Assembly: GCF_003116015.1 (NCBI RefSeq)
Contig: NZ_LGQZ01000075.1
Location: 1-64,000, forward strand
DNA: 64,000 bases
Direction of reading: 5' to 3'
Origin: Azospirillum sp. TSO22-1
GTDB lineage: Bacteria > Pseudomonadota > Alphaproteobacteria > Azospirillales > Azospirillaceae
The notes under the pieces are model-generated. The model did not search any database and had not been told where the DNA came from. It worked only from the letters and a program-made list of their open reading frames with translations. The position numbers and the translations under genes are program-made. Below, in pieces: positions 27,120 through 35,941 of this stretch. Positions within the stretch are counted from its first letter, which is position 1. The number at the start of each line of letters is the position of its first letter.

Positions 27120-28709
27120 GTGCGCGCCCGCCAGACCGTTCCGGAACCGACACCCTTGGCCTCACCGACGCCCCGCCTCGACCTTCGCGGCATCACGAAG
27201 CGTTTTCCCGGCTGCCTCGCCAACGACCATGTCGACCTGGCGCTGCTGCCCGGCGAGATCCACGCGCTGCTCGGCGAGAACGGCGCCGGCAAGTCGACGC
27301 TGGTGAAGATCATCTACGGCGTCCAGCACGCCGACTCCGGCACCCTGCACTGGGAAGGGCGGGAGGTCACCATCTCCGATCCGCACGCCGCCCGCCGGCT
27401 CGGCATCGGCATGGTGTTCCAGCACTTCTCGCTGTTCGACACGCTGACGGTGGCGGAGAACATCGCGCTCGGCATCGAGGACAAGGCGACCTCGCTGAAG
27501 GACCTGTCGGTGCGGATCCGCGCGGTGTCCGAGCGCTACGGCCTCGCCCTCGACCCGGACCGCCACGTCTTCGACCTGTCGGTCGGCGAGCGCCAGCGGG
27601 TGGAGATCGTGCGCTGCCTGCTGCAGGATCCGCGCCTGCTGATCATGGACGAGCCGACCTCGGTGCTCACCCCGCAGGAGGTCGGGCGGCTGTTCGAGAC
27701 GCTGCGCCGGCTGGCGGCCGAGGGCTGCACCATCCTCTACATCTCGCACAAGCTGGAGGAGATCCGCGCGCTGTGCGACCGCGCCACGGTGCTGCGCGGC
27801 GGCAAGGTGGTGGCGACCTGCGACCCGCGCAAGGAAACCGCCCGCAGCCTCGCCGAGATGATGATCGGCACCTCGCTGTCGACGCCGGAGCGCGCCGCCG
27901 CCGCGGTCACCGGCGCGCCGCGGCTGGAGGTGCGTCACCTCTCCACCACCACGGACGTGCCCTTCGCCACCGAGCTGAAGGACGTCTCGCTGGAGGTGCG
28001 CGCCGGCGAGATCCTGGGCATCGCCGGCGTTGCCGGCAACGGGCAGGCCGAGCTGATGGCGGCGCTGAGCGGCGAGACGCTGATCGGCGACGAGACCGCG
28101 GTGCTGATCGAGGGCCGCCCGGTCGGCCACCTCGGCCCCCGCGCGCGGCGCGAGCTGGGCCTCGCCTTCGTGCCGGAGGAGCGGCTGGGCCGTGGCGCCG
28201 TGCCGGAGCTGAGCCTGTCGGAGAACGCGCTGCTGTCCGGCTACGCCCGCGAGCCGCTGGTGCGCAGCGGCATCGTGCATTTCGGCCGGGCCCGCTCCTA
28301 CGCCGAACGGATCATCGACCTGTTCAACGTGGTCACGCACGGGCACAAGGCCGAGGCGCGCTCGCTGTCCGGCGGCAATCTGCAGAAGTTCATCATCGGC
28401 CGCGAGATCCTGCAGAGGCCGAAGCTGCTGATCGTCGGCCAGCCGACCTGGGGCGTGGACGCGGGCGCCGCGGCGGCGATCCATCAGGCGCTGATCGATC
28501 TGGCGCGCGGCGGCACCGCAGTGCTGGTCATCAGCCAGGACCTGGACGAGCTGTTCGTGCTGTGCGACCGCATCTCGGTGCTGTTCCACGGCCGGCTGTC
28601 GCCGTCCACCCCGTCGCACCAGACGACGGTGGAGCAGATCGGCCTGCTGATGGGCGGCCTGTTCGGCGGCAGCGGGGAAGACGAGGGGGAGATCGGGCGT
28701 GTGGCGTAG
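27120..28709 (+). CDS. Nucleoside/BMP-type ABC importer, duplicated ATP-binding protein
   Basis: About 529 residues, two ABC domains. The first is complete: G-E-N-G-A-G-K-S-T, signature L-S-V-G-E-R-Q-R, Walker B L-L-I-M-D-E-P-T. The second is degenerate: Walker A is replaced by G-V-A-G-N-G-Q, and Walker B reads L-L-I-V-G-Q-P-T-W-G-V-D, normal for sugar/nucleoside-type fused ATPases. It powers the two permeases and binding protein encoded downstream. There is no in-frame ATG near the conserved start. GTG 27120 is given; GTG 27105 or TTG 27156 are alternatives, the last nearest to homologue length. Confidence 0.88.
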   Translation: MRARQTVPEPTPLASPTPRLDLRGITKRFPGCLANDHVDLALLPGEIHALLGENGAGKSTLVKIIYGVQHADSGTLHWEGREVTISDPHAARRLGIGMVFQHFSLFDTLTVAENIALGIEDKATSLKDLSVRIRAVSERYGLALDPDRHVFDLSVGERQRVEIVRCLLQDPRLLIMDEPTSVLTPQEVGRLFETLRRLAAEGCTILYISHKLEEIRALCDRATVLRGGKVVATCDPRKETARSLAEMMIGTSLSTPERAAAAVTGAPRLEVRHLSTTTDVPFATELKDVSLEVRAGEILGIAGVAGNGQAELMAALSGETLIGDETAVLIEGRPVGHLGPRARRELGLAFVPEERLGRGAVPELSLSENALLSGYAREPLVRSGIVHFGRARSYAERIIDLFNVVTHGHKAEARSLSGGNLQKFIIGREILQRPKLLIVGQPTWGVDAGAAAAIHQALIDLARGGTAVLVISQDLDELFVLCDRISVLFHGRLSPSTPSHQTTVEQIGLLMGGLFGGSGEDEGEIGRVA

Positions 28710-28730
28710 CGTTTCCGCGGAGACCCGCGC

Positions 28731-29807
28731 ATGAGCCTCCTCCGTCTCGAACCCCGCGGACAGGCGTCGCGGGCGATGGTGTACCTCACCCCCGTCCTGG
28801 CGGTGGCGCTGACGCTGGCCAGCGGGTTCCTGCTGTTCCTGGCGCTCGGCTTCGACCCGGTGAAGGCGCTGCATGCCTTCTTCATCCAGCCGATCTCGAC
28901 CGCGCGCGGCCTGGGCGAGCTGATCGTCAAGGCGACGCCGCTGGTGCTGATCGGCGTCGGGCTGGCCATCGGCTTCCGCGCCAACGTCTGGAACATCGGC
29001 GCCGAGGGGCAGCTGACGCTGGGCGCCATCGTCGGCGGCGGCATCGGGCTGGCGTTCTACGGTGACGGCGGCTGGTGGGTGCTGCCGCTGATGGTCCTCG
29101 GCGGCGTGGCCGGCGGCATGCTGTGGGCGGCGATCCCGGCGTGGCTGAAGCTGCGCTTCAACGCCAGCGAGATCCTGACCAGCCTGATGCTGACCTACGT
29201 GGCGCTCCTGCTGCTCAACTACCTGATCAACGGGCCGTACCGCGACCCGGAGGGCTTCGCCTTCCCCGAATCGCGGATGTTCGAGCCGGACGCCACCCTG
29301 CCGCACCTGATCCAGGGCACGCGCGTGCACCTCGGCTCGCTGTTCGCGCTGCTGGCGGTGGCCGGCGGCTGGGTGCTGATGAGCCGCACCTTCATCGGCT
29401 TCCAGATCCGCGTCATCGGCCTGACCCCGGCGGCGGCGGGCTACGCCGGCTTCAACGAGAAGCGCATCGTCTGGCTGACGCTGCTGCTGTCCGGCGGGCT
29501 GGCCGGCTTGGCCGGGCTGGGCGAGGTGGCGGGGCCGATCGGGCAGATCACGCCGTCGATCTCGCCGGGCTATGGCTTCACGGCGATCATCGTCGCCTTC
29601 CTCGGCCGGCTGCACCCGGTAGGCATCCTGCTGGCCGGGCTGCTGATGGCGCTGTCCTTCATCGGCGGCGAGGCAGCGCAGATCGCGCTCGGCCTGCCCA
29701 AGGCGATCACCGGGGTGTTCCAGGGCATGCTGCTGTTCTTCCTGCTCGCCTGCGATGTGCTGATCCGCTACCGCGTCCGCCTCGGCGCCCGGAGGGTGGC
29801 GGCATGA
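28731..29807 (+). CDS. ABC importer permease 1 (nucleoside/BMP type)
   Basis: 358 residues, about nine TM helices. The family motif N-I-G-A-E-G-Q-L-T-L-G-A (about residues 84-95) and the loop around N-A-S-E-I-L-T-S-L-M-L-T-Y identify the NupP/YufP-like permease subgroup. It starts 21 bases after the ATPase and overlaps the second permease by ATGA. Confidence 0.92.
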   Translation: MSLLRLEPRGQASRAMVYLTPVLAVALTLASGFLLFLALGFDPVKALHAFFIQPISTARGLGELIVKATPLVLIGVGLAIGFRANVWNIGAEGQLTLGAIVGGGIGLAFYGDGGWWVLPLMVLGGVAGGMLWAAIPAWLKLRFNASEILTSLMLTYVALLLLNYLINGPYRDPEGFAFPESRMFEPDATLPHLIQGTRVHLGSLFALLAVAGGWVLMSRTFIGFQIRVIGLTPAAAGYAGFNEKRIVWLTLLLSGGLAGLAGLGEVAGPIGQITPSISPGYGFTAIIVAFLGRLHPVGILLAGLLMALSFIGGEAAQIALGLPKAITGVFQGMLLFFLLACDVLIRYRVRLGARRVAA

Positions 29808-30736
29808 GCGAGGTCGTCGTGTTCCTCGGCCCGGTGCTGGCGGCCATGCTGACCGCCGCGACGCCGCTGCTGTTCGCGGCGCTGGGCGAGCTGGTGGTGG
29901 AGAAGTCCGGCGTGCTGAACCTCGGCGTCGAGGGGATGATGCTGGCCGGCGCGGTGATCGGCTTCATGGTGGCGGCGAGCACCGGCAGCTCGACGCTCGG
30001 CTTCGTCGCCGCGGCGGTGGCGGGGCTGGCCATGGGGGCGCTGTTCGGCGTGCTGACGCTGGGGCTGCTGGCCAACCAGGTGGCGACCGGTCTGGCGCTG
30101 ACGCTGTTCGGAGTCGGCCTGTCGGCCCTGGTCGGGCAGGGCTGGGTCGGCCGTCCCATCCAGGACGTGCCGGAGCTGCGCATCCCCGGCCTCACCGACC
30201 TGCCGGTGATCGGCCCGGCGCTGTTCGGGCAGGACGCGCTGGTCTATCTGGGCCTGGCGATGGTGCCGGCGGTGCACTGGTTCCTGTTCTCGACGCGCGC
30301 CGGGCTGGTGCTGCGGGCGGTGGGCGAGAACCACGCGGCGGCGCACGCGCTGGGCTACAAGGTGGTGCGAATCCGCTTCCTGGCGGTGCTGTTCGGCGGC
30401 GCCATGAGCGGCATCGCCGGCGCCTACCTGTCGCTCGACTACACGCCGATGTGGGCGGAGAACATGACCGCCGGGCGCGGCTGGATCGCGCTGGCGCTGG
30501 TCGTCTTCTCGACCTGGAAGCCGGGGCGGGTGCTGCTCGGCGCGTGGCTGTTCGGCGGCGTCACCATCGCCCAGCTGCACGTGCAGGGACATGGTTTCGC
30601 GGTGCCCTCACAACTCTTGTCAATGCTGCCGTATTTGGCGACGATCCTGGTACTTGTGGCGATTTCGCGGGACGTCGCCCGCATCCGGCTGAACGCGCCG
30701 GCCTGCCTCGGCAAGGTGTTCCATCCCGACGGTTGA
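29804..30736 (+). CDS. ABC importer permease 2 (nucleoside/BMP type)
   Basis: 310 residues, about eight to nine TM helices. N-L-G-V-E-G-M-M-L-A-G-A-V is the partner motif of the NupQ/YufQ subgroup. The cytoplasmic loop G-E-N-H-A-A-A-H-A-L-G-Y (E-N-x-x-A-A-x-x-x-G) is the likely ATPase-coupling helix. It forms the channel with permease 1. Confidence 0.92.
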   Translation: MSEVVVFLGPVLAAMLTAATPLLFAALGELVVEKSGVLNLGVEGMMLAGAVIGFMVAASTGSSTLGFVAAAVAGLAMGALFGVLTLGLLANQVATGLALTLFGVGLSALVGQGWVGRPIQDVPELRIPGLTDLPVIGPALFGQDALVYLGLAMVPAVHWFLFSTRAGLVLRAVGENHAAAHALGYKVVRIRFLAVLFGGAMSGIAGAYLSLDYTPMWAENMTAGRGWIALALVVFSTWKPGRVLLGAWLFGGVTIAQLHVQGHGFAVPSQLLSMLPYLATILVLVAISRDVARIRLNAPACLGKVFHPDG

Positions 30737-30811
30737 GTGCCGCTTGACGCCCGTTCTGCGCGTTGCAAAAGTGCGCTACGCTGTTTCGTCGATCCAGGTA
30801 TGGAGCCACCG

Positions 30812-31003
30812 ATGACGCCGGAGCGGGAAGGCGAGCTGTTCGCGTTGCTGAGTGCGCTGACCGAGACGGCGCGCCGCATCGAGAACAAGGTGGACGACCT
30901 GGCCCAGCGCGTGTCGCGCGTGGAGGGCTGGATCGAGGAGCAGTCGCAATTCCTTCAGATCGCGCTGGCCGCCCGTCAACCGCGCCGTGCCGGCGGCGCG
31001 TGA
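30812..31003 (+). CDS. Small coiled-coil protein within the ABC operon
   Basis: 63 residues from ATG 30812, or 67 from ATG 30800. The body has heptad-like hydrophobics: L-F-A-L-L-S-A-L-T-E-T-A-R-R-I-E-N-K-V then D-D-L-A-Q-R-V-S-R-V-E-G-W-I-E-E. The tail is basic. No family recognised. It sits between the second permease and the binding protein on the same strand, so it is probably co-transcribed. Confidence 0.55.
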   Translation: MTPEREGELFALLSALTETARRIENKVDDLAQRVSRVEGWIEEQSQFLQIALAARQPRRAGGA

Positions 31004-31046
31004 TTCCCGATTCATGCCCAACCAGTCAAATACAGGGAGCTCTCAC

Positions 31047-32138
31047 GTGAACAGACGAACCATGGGCAAGGCCCTCCTCGGCCTCGCGGGCGCCGCGGTG
31101 GCGCTGGCGGTCGGTGCCGGCGGGGCGGTGGCGCAGGACAAGCTGAAGGTCGGCTTCGTCTATGTCGGCCCGATCAGCGACCACGGCTATTCCTATCAGC
31201 ATGACCAGGGCCGCCTGCAGCTCGAGAAGGAGCTGGGCGACAAGGTCACCACCACCTACGTCGAGAACGTGCCGGAAGGCGCCGACGCCGAGCGCGTCAT
31301 CGACCAGCTGGCCGCCCAGGGCCACAAGCTGATCTTCACCACCTCGTTCGGCTTCATGAACCCGACGCTGAAGGTGGCGCAGCGCTACCCCGACGTGAAG
31401 TTCGAGCACGCCACGGGCTACAAGCGCTCGGCCAACCTCGCCACCTACTCGGCGCGCTTCTACGAGGGGCGGACCATCGTCGGCGAGATCGTCGGCAAGA
31501 TGACGAAGTCCAACGTCATCGGCTACGTCGCGTCCTTCCCGATTCCCGAGGTGGTCAGCGGCATCAACGCCATGACGATCGCCCTGCGCAAGGTCAACCC
31601 GAAGGCCGAGGTGCGCGTGGTGTGGGTGAACAGCTGGTACGACCCGCCGAAGGAGGCCGAGGCCGCCAAGGCGCTGATCGACCAGGGCGCCGACGTCATC
31701 GTCCAGCACACCGACAGCCCGGCGCCGATCCAGGCCGCCGAGGAGCGCGGCCTGTTCGCCGTCGGCCAGTCGTCCGACATGACCCGCTTCGGCCCGAAGG
31801 CGCACCTGACCGCCATCGTCGACGACTGGGGCGGCTATTACGTCGACCGCACCAAGAAGCTGCTGGCCGGCGGCTGGAAGTCGGAGGACACCTGGGGCGG
31901 CATCAAGGACGCCATGCTGCACCTCGCCCCGTACAACCCGGCGATCCCGGCGGACGTGGTGGCGACGGCCGACAAGACCAAGGCCGACATCGTGTCCGGC
32001 GCGCGCCATCCCTTCGCCGGCCCGATCAAGGACCAGTCCGGCAAGGAGGTGATCCCGGCCGGCAAGAGCGCCACCGACGAGCAGATCCTGAAGATGGACT
32101 ACTTCGTCGAGGGCGTCGTCGGCAAGCTGCCGAAGTGA
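31047..32138 (+). CDS. BMP-family ABC transporter substrate-binding protein
   Basis: 363 residues. The signal peptide of about 28 residues ends A-V-A-Q, and a run of Arg at the N-terminus could allow Tat-like export (N-R-R-T-M-G), though the motif is weak. The mature part starts L-K-V-G-F-V-Y-V-G-P-I-S-D-H-G-Y, diagnostic for the BmpA/Med family of purine-nucleoside or related binding proteins. GTG 31047 is preceded by AGGGAG; no better ATG is compatible with the signal peptide. Confidence 0.92.
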   Translation: MNRRTMGKALLGLAGAAVALAVGAGGAVAQDKLKVGFVYVGPISDHGYSYQHDQGRLQLEKELGDKVTTTYVENVPEGADAERVIDQLAAQGHKLIFTTSFGFMNPTLKVAQRYPDVKFEHATGYKRSANLATYSARFYEGRTIVGEIVGKMTKSNVIGYVASFPIPEVVSGINAMTIALRKVNPKAEVRVVWVNSWYDPPKEAEAAKALIDQGADVIVQHTDSPAPIQAAEERGLFAVGQSSDMTRFGPKAHLTAIVDDWGGYYVDRTKKLLAGGWKSEDTWGGIKDAMLHLAPYNPAIPADVVATADKTKADIVSGARHPFAGPIKDQSGKEVIPAGKSATDEQILKMDYFVEGVVGKLPK

Positions 32139-32146
32139 CGTGACGC

Positions 32147-32170
32147 AGGGCGGGGCCCCGTCCCCGCCCT
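32147..32170. terminator. Terminator-like hairpin between convergent genes
   Basis: A 9-bp perfect stem (32147-32155 with 32162-32170) closes a 6-base loop, nine bases after the binding-protein stop. No T-run is seen on either strand, so termination would be weak or need another factor. Confidence 0.45.
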
Positions 32171-32185
32171 CATGTCGCCCGCCGG

Positions 32186-32575
32186 TCAGCCCGGCGGGTT
32201 GCGGCCGAGGACGCGCCAGCCCTCGTCGCCCATGCGCAGCACCTCGGGGCCCGAGCCGGCGGGGTTGGGTTCCAGCTTGACCAGCTCGCGGTCCTCCAGC
32301 CACGCCCAGCGCGGCACCTCGGCGGTGGTCGGCAGCCAGCCCCCGGCGATGCGCTCCAGCACCGCGCGGTCGCCGCCGTCCACCTTGAACTTCGCCTTGG
32401 GGATGGCCGTTTTGGCGGGATCGGCGAGCGCGGGAGCGTCGCCGCCGGCGCGGGCGCGGATCCATTCCGTCTGGTAGGCGCGCAGGCCCTGCTCCAGCTC
32501 GCTCAGCACCGGCTGGACCGGGCAGCGCAGGTAGGTCTCCAGCAGCGCGCGGAGCGCGTCCTTGGGGTCGGACAT
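32186..32575 (-). CDS. Conserved-looking hypothetical protein
   Basis: 129 residues. The N-terminal helix contains S-D-P-K-D-A-L-R-A-L-L-E-T-Y-L-R, and the rest reads as a small alpha/beta domain (P-R-W-A-W-L-E-D-R-E-L-V-K-L-E). No motif recognised. ATG 32575 is chosen over a TTG three codons earlier. The gene has the same composition as its neighbours. Confidence 0.65.
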   Translation of the reverse strand: MSDPKDALRALLETYLRCPVQPVLSELEQGLRAYQTEWIRARAGGDAPALADPAKTAIPKAKFKVDGGDRAVLERIAGGWLPTTAEVPRWAWLEDRELVKLEPNPAGSGPEVLRMGDEGWRVLGRNPPG

Positions 32576-32649
32576 CGTCGTCAACTCCCGGAACGAAGAA
32601 ATCGTGGGGCGCCCACCCTACGGCGCCGCGCCGCGGGCGTTCAAGCCCC

Positions 32650-33621
32650 CTACAACCACCCGATCCGCTTGAAGCGCCAGTACAGCACCCCGCACACGGT
32701 GACGATCGCCGTCAGCGCCATCGGGTAGCCGTAGGTCCACTCCAGCTCCGGCATGGTCTTGAAGTTCATGCCGTAGATGCCGGCCACCGCGGTCGGCACC
32801 GCCAGGATGGCGGCCCAGGCCGCCAGCTTGCGCGTCACGTCGTTCTGCCGCGCCGAGGCGAGCATCATGCTGGCCTCGAAGGCGAAGGACAGCAGCTCGC
32901 GCAAGGATACCACCGCTTCGTTCGCCCGGATCACGTGGTCGTAGACGTCGCGGAAATAGGGGTGCATCTCCTCGTCGATCATCGGCAGCGGGAAGCGCTC
33001 CAGGCGCGAGCACACCTCCGTCAGCGGCGAGGCGGCGCGGCGCAGCCGCTCCAGGTCGCGGCGGACGTGGGCGATGCGCTCCACCTCCGCCGGGGTCGGC
33101 GGGCGGTGCAGCAGCTTCTGCTCCATCCGCCCCACGTCGGCCTCCAGCGCGTCGAGCACCGGGAAATAGCAGTCCACCACATAGTCCATGACGGCGTAGA
33201 GCACGAAGTCCACGCCGTGGCGCAGCAGGTCCGGCGCGCTCTCGGCGCGGGTGCGGACCGGGGAATAGGTGGCCGACGCGCCGTGCCGCACCGTCACCAC
33301 GTAGTTGCGCCCGGCGAAGACGTGCGTCTCGCCGAAATGGATGCGCCCGTCGGTCAGCCGCGCGGTGCGCAGCACCAGGAACAGCGCGTCGCCGTACACC
33401 TCGATCTTCGGGCGCTGGTGGGCGTGCAGCGCGTCCTCCAGCGCCAGATCGTGCAGGGCGAACTGCTCCTGCACGCGGCGCAGCAGCGCCTCGTCCGGCT
33501 CCAGCAGGCCGACCCACACGAAGTGGCCCTCGCGCGCCGCCCAGGCCCCGGCCTCCTCGACCGGCACGTCGGCGACGCGGCGGCCCTCGTGGTAGGCGGC
33601 GGACGCGACAACCTGGCTCAT
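32650..33621 (-). CDS. corA: CorA-family magnesium/metal transporter
   Basis: 323 residues. A large soluble N-terminal domain is followed by two C-terminal TM helices. The selectivity motif Y-G-M-N-F sits at the end of TM1, and the loop residues M-P-E-L follow. Pentameric Mg2+ (or Co2+/Zn2+) channel by family. The last residues R-F-K-R-I-G-W-L form the basic cytoplasmic tail. ATG 33621 fits the usual length. Confidence 0.93.
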   Translation of the reverse strand: MSQVVASAAYHEGRRVADVPVEEAGAWAAREGHFVWVGLLEPDEALLRRVQEQFALHDLALEDALHAHQRPKIEVYGDALFLVLRTARLTDGRIHFGETHVFAGRNYVVTVRHGASATYSPVRTRAESAPDLLRHGVDFVLYAVMDYVVDCYFPVLDALEADVGRMEQKLLHRPPTPAEVERIAHVRRDLERLRRAASPLTEVCSRLERFPLPMIDEEMHPYFRDVYDHVIRANEAVVSLRELLSFAFEASMMLASARQNDVTRKLAAWAAILAVPTAVAGIYGMNFKTMPELEWTYGYPMALTAIVTVCGVLYWRFKRIGWL

Positions 33622-33711
33622 GCGTTTCCTCCGGTCCCAGAAATCTGCTAGGAGCCTAGACGCGCCGCCCGCCCCCTGTCGAGGCGGCGGCGGAGAGGGA
33701 AGGGCATTGGC

Positions 33712-34173
33712 ATGGTGCGGATCAGCGTCTGGCTGCTGGGGATCGCCGTGGTGGCGGGGCTGGCGTACGCCCTGGTGCTCGGTGGCGGCGACGCCGACCT
33801 GCGCCCGGACCCCGACAACGCGCCGCTGGTGGCGCTGGGCAAGCTGACCTACGCGCAGCACTGCGCGTCGTGCCACGGCGCCGGCCTGGAGGGCCAGCCG
33901 AACTGGCGCGAGCGCCGGCCGGACGGCCGCCTGCCGGCCCCGCCGCACGACGCCGAGGGGCACACCTGGCACCACGCCGACGAGCAACTCCTCGCCATGG
34001 TGCGCGAGGGCATGGCGCCCTTCGCCCCGGCCGGCTACGTCAGCGACATGCCGGGGTTCAAGGGCGTGCTGAGCGAGCGCGAGATCGTTGCCGTGCTGGC
34101 CTACATCAAGAGCACCTGGCCGCCCGCCGCGCGCGAGCGGCAGGCGCGCGCCTCCGCGCAGGCGAAGCGCTGA
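33712..34173 (+). CDS. Membrane-anchored c-type cytochrome
   Basis: 153 residues. An uncleaved anchor or signal (residues 4-24) leads to a single haem site C51-A-S-C54-H55. Met113 in S-D-M-P-G-F is the likely sixth ligand. Class I cytochrome c fold; electron carrier in the periplasm. The partner is unknown, and no oxidase gene is adjacent. Confidence 0.88.
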   Translation: MVRISVWLLGIAVVAGLAYALVLGGGDADLRPDPDNAPLVALGKLTYAQHCASCHGAGLEGQPNWRERRPDGRLPAPPHDAEGHTWHHADEQLLAMVREGMAPFAPAGYVSDMPGFKGVLSEREIVAVLAYIKSTWPPAARERQARASAQAKR

Positions 34174-34270
34174 CGCGACGAAGGCGCGGATTTCCTGTTC
34201 TTCGCCCGAGGGGCCGGCGCAAGCGGTGCAATTCCGCCCGCTCGACCGGCCGGGGAAGGACGGGGACGCC

Positions 34271-34531
34271 ATGCATCGTTCGCTGATCGCCGGACTGTCC
34301 CTGCTGGTGCTGGCCGCCGCGGCCGGCTGCGCGCAGGACAACTCCATGCCCACCACCAACGCCGGAAGCGCCGGATTCGGCCGCACCGACGCGGCCTGCC
34401 CGCCGGGCAACGTGAGCCCGGAGTGCACGAGCTCCAGCCGTCTCGGCCCCTCCGGCACCGGCCGGGCGGACCGCGGCGACGCGACCATGTACGGAACCAG
34501 CGACAACCCCGCCTTCGGCGTGCAGCCGTAG
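34271..34531 (+). CDS. Small lipoprotein
   Basis: 86 residues. Signal sequence with lipobox A-A-A-G-C (Cys20). The mature part is Gly/Ser/Thr-rich and low in structure, with two further Cys (A-A-C-P-P-G-N-V-S-P-E-C). No family. GGGGACGCC precedes the ATG; the frame is open further upstream, but only this start gives a signal peptide. Confidence 0.7.
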   Translation: MHRSLIAGLSLLVLAAAAGCAQDNSMPTTNAGSAGFGRTDAACPPGNVSPECTSSSRLGPSGTGRADRGDATMYGTSDNPAFGVQP

Positions 34532-34566
34532 AATCGCCGCAACGGGAACCGACCCCCGAAACGGTT

Positions 34567-34604
34567 CGGCCCCGCCGGCGTTCCTGATGACGCCGGCGGG
34601 GCCG
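34567..34604. terminator. Perfect 15-bp inverted repeat between convergent genes
   Basis: Arms 34567-34581 and 34590-34604 are perfectly complementary around an 8-base loop. It lies between the lipoprotein (+) and the CoaD-like gene (-). There is no T-run on either side. The very stable stem probably works as a bidirectional terminator or mRNA end protector. Confidence 0.6.
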
Positions 34605-34676
34605 ATGAGCGGTCATGGTCCCTCTGTGCTGCCCCGGACAACAGGGGACGGGGCGGGTGGTTCCCGCGCAGACGGG

Positions 34677-35189
34677 TTAGAGGTTCAGCCGGTCGGCGTA
34701 GCGCTCCTGCATGGCGGCCAGCACGCCGGGCGTGACGTAGCGGCCGACCACCTTCTCCCACCCGGCGTGCCCGACCAGCCCGCGCACGAAGCTGGAGCTA
34801 ATCTCGCGCAGCTCGCGCGGCGGCATCAGCGCGACGGTCAGCATGTCCGGCGCCAGGTCGCCGTTCACGTGGCGCATGGTCATCTCGTAGGTGAAGTCCG
34901 ACTCGTTGCGGATGCCGCGCAGCAGGATGTCGGCGCCGCGCGTGCGGGCGAAGTCCACCAGGAACACCCGCTCGAAGCTGTCCACCTCGATCCGGCCGTC
35001 CAGCCCGGCCTCGGCGATGCTGGTGCGGGTCAGCTCCAGGCGCTGCTCCAGCGGGAAGGTGGGCGTCTTGCCGGGGTTGTGGCCGATGCCGACGATGACG
35101 CGGTCGAACAGCCGCGCCCCCTGCTGGATCATCCACAGGTGCCCGCGGGTGATCGGGTCGAGGCTGGCGGCGTAGATGGCGGTGGCCAT
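34677..35189 (-). CDS. coaD: CoaD-like phosphopantetheine adenylyltransferase
   Basis: 170 residues. The nucleotidyl-transferase T-x-G-H motif is present as D-P-I-T-R-G-H (His17), with the later R-G-I-R-N-E-S-D-F-T-Y-E-M and I-S-S-S-F-V-R. The first loop reads A-S-L-D instead of the canonical G-S/T-F-D, and W-M follows the His. This marks a divergent branch that may be a paralogue of the canonical CoaD. Confidence 0.8.
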   Translation of the reverse strand: MATAIYAASLDPITRGHLWMIQQGARLFDRVIVGIGHNPGKTPTFPLEQRLELTRTSIAEAGLDGRIEVDSFERVFLVDFARTRGADILLRGIRNESDFTYEMTMRHVNGDLAPDMLTVALMPPRELREISSSFVRGLVGHAGWEKVVGRYVTPGVLAAMQERYADRLNL

Positions 35190-35298
35190 GGCAAGGGGCT
35201 CCGGAACGTCTGCCCTCAGGTGATAACACGGAAATGCCGACGGAAGAACGCGCCCGGCGCGAACGGACGGGGTCGCTTTCCGGCCGGCCCGCCGCGCC

Positions 35299-35340
35299 CC
35301 AGTTCAAGAAAAGGATCCCATCCCATCTTCCTTGAACTGG
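35299..35340. promoter_or_regulatory. Perfect 10-bp inverted repeat before an unknown gene
   Basis: CCAGTTCAAG (35299-35308) and CTTGAACTGG (35331-35340) are exact complements, 22 bases apart. They lie in the divergent gap between the CoaD-like gene and the gene at 35354, ending 13 bases before its ATG. Could be an operator for a dimeric regulator or a 5' hairpin covering the ribosome site. Confidence 0.55.
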
Positions 35341-35353
35341 TGGAGGGCGCTTC

Positions 35354-35929
35354 ATGTTCGATCCCGGGGACCTCGGCCGCATCACCGCCGACGAGCAGGC
35401 GGATGCGCTGCGCACGCTGATCGCGGTCTTCGCCACCTCGGTGCAGCGGCCCGGCCAGCCGGCGCGCAACGCCGTCACGGCCGAGATCCTCGACATCCTC
35501 GACGAGGTGCCGCCCGACCGCGCGGAGCCGGTGGCCCAGCTGTTCACCATGATGACGATGCGCCTGCGCCGCCGCACCCGGCCGCGCAGCACGATCTTCC
35601 GGCAGGCCATCGAGACGGCGCTGCTCGCCCGTGCCTATCATGGGGCGGCGACTCCGGACGGCGAGGTCGCCTACCTCAGGGCCGAGCACCCGACGCTGGC
35701 CGACATCGAGTCCGCCTGCGGCGAGCTGATGGAACGCCTGGACGAGGTGCCGGAGGACGAGCGCCGCGCCTGGATCACCGCCGAGGTGATCGCCGCCGCG
35801 CTGGTCCACGCCGAGGGCGACCAGCGGCTCGGCGGTCCGGACCGCGACGTCGGCGACCTCGCGGTGGCGGAGTTCCTGCTGAGGGCGGCGGCGCAGTACC
35901 TCGCGGCGACGGCGAAGCGGGGGGCGTGA
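35354..35929 (+). CDS. Hypothetical protein, mostly helical
   Basis: 191 residues. Predicted mainly helical: I-T-A-D-E-Q-A-D-A-L-R-T-L-I-A-V-F-A-T-S and many Glu/Ala/Leu stretches. No signal peptide, TM segment or known motif. GGAGGG precedes the ATG. A perfect inverted repeat lies just upstream. Confidence 0.7.
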   Translation: MFDPGDLGRITADEQADALRTLIAVFATSVQRPGQPARNAVTAEILDILDEVPPDRAEPVAQLFTMMTMRLRRRTRPRSTIFRQAIETALLARAYHGAATPDGEVAYLRAEHPTLADIESACGELMERLDEVPEDERRAWITAEVIAAALVHAEGDQRLGGPDRDVGDLAVAEFLLRAAAQYLAATAKRGA

Positions 35930-35941
35930 CGGGGCCCGCGC

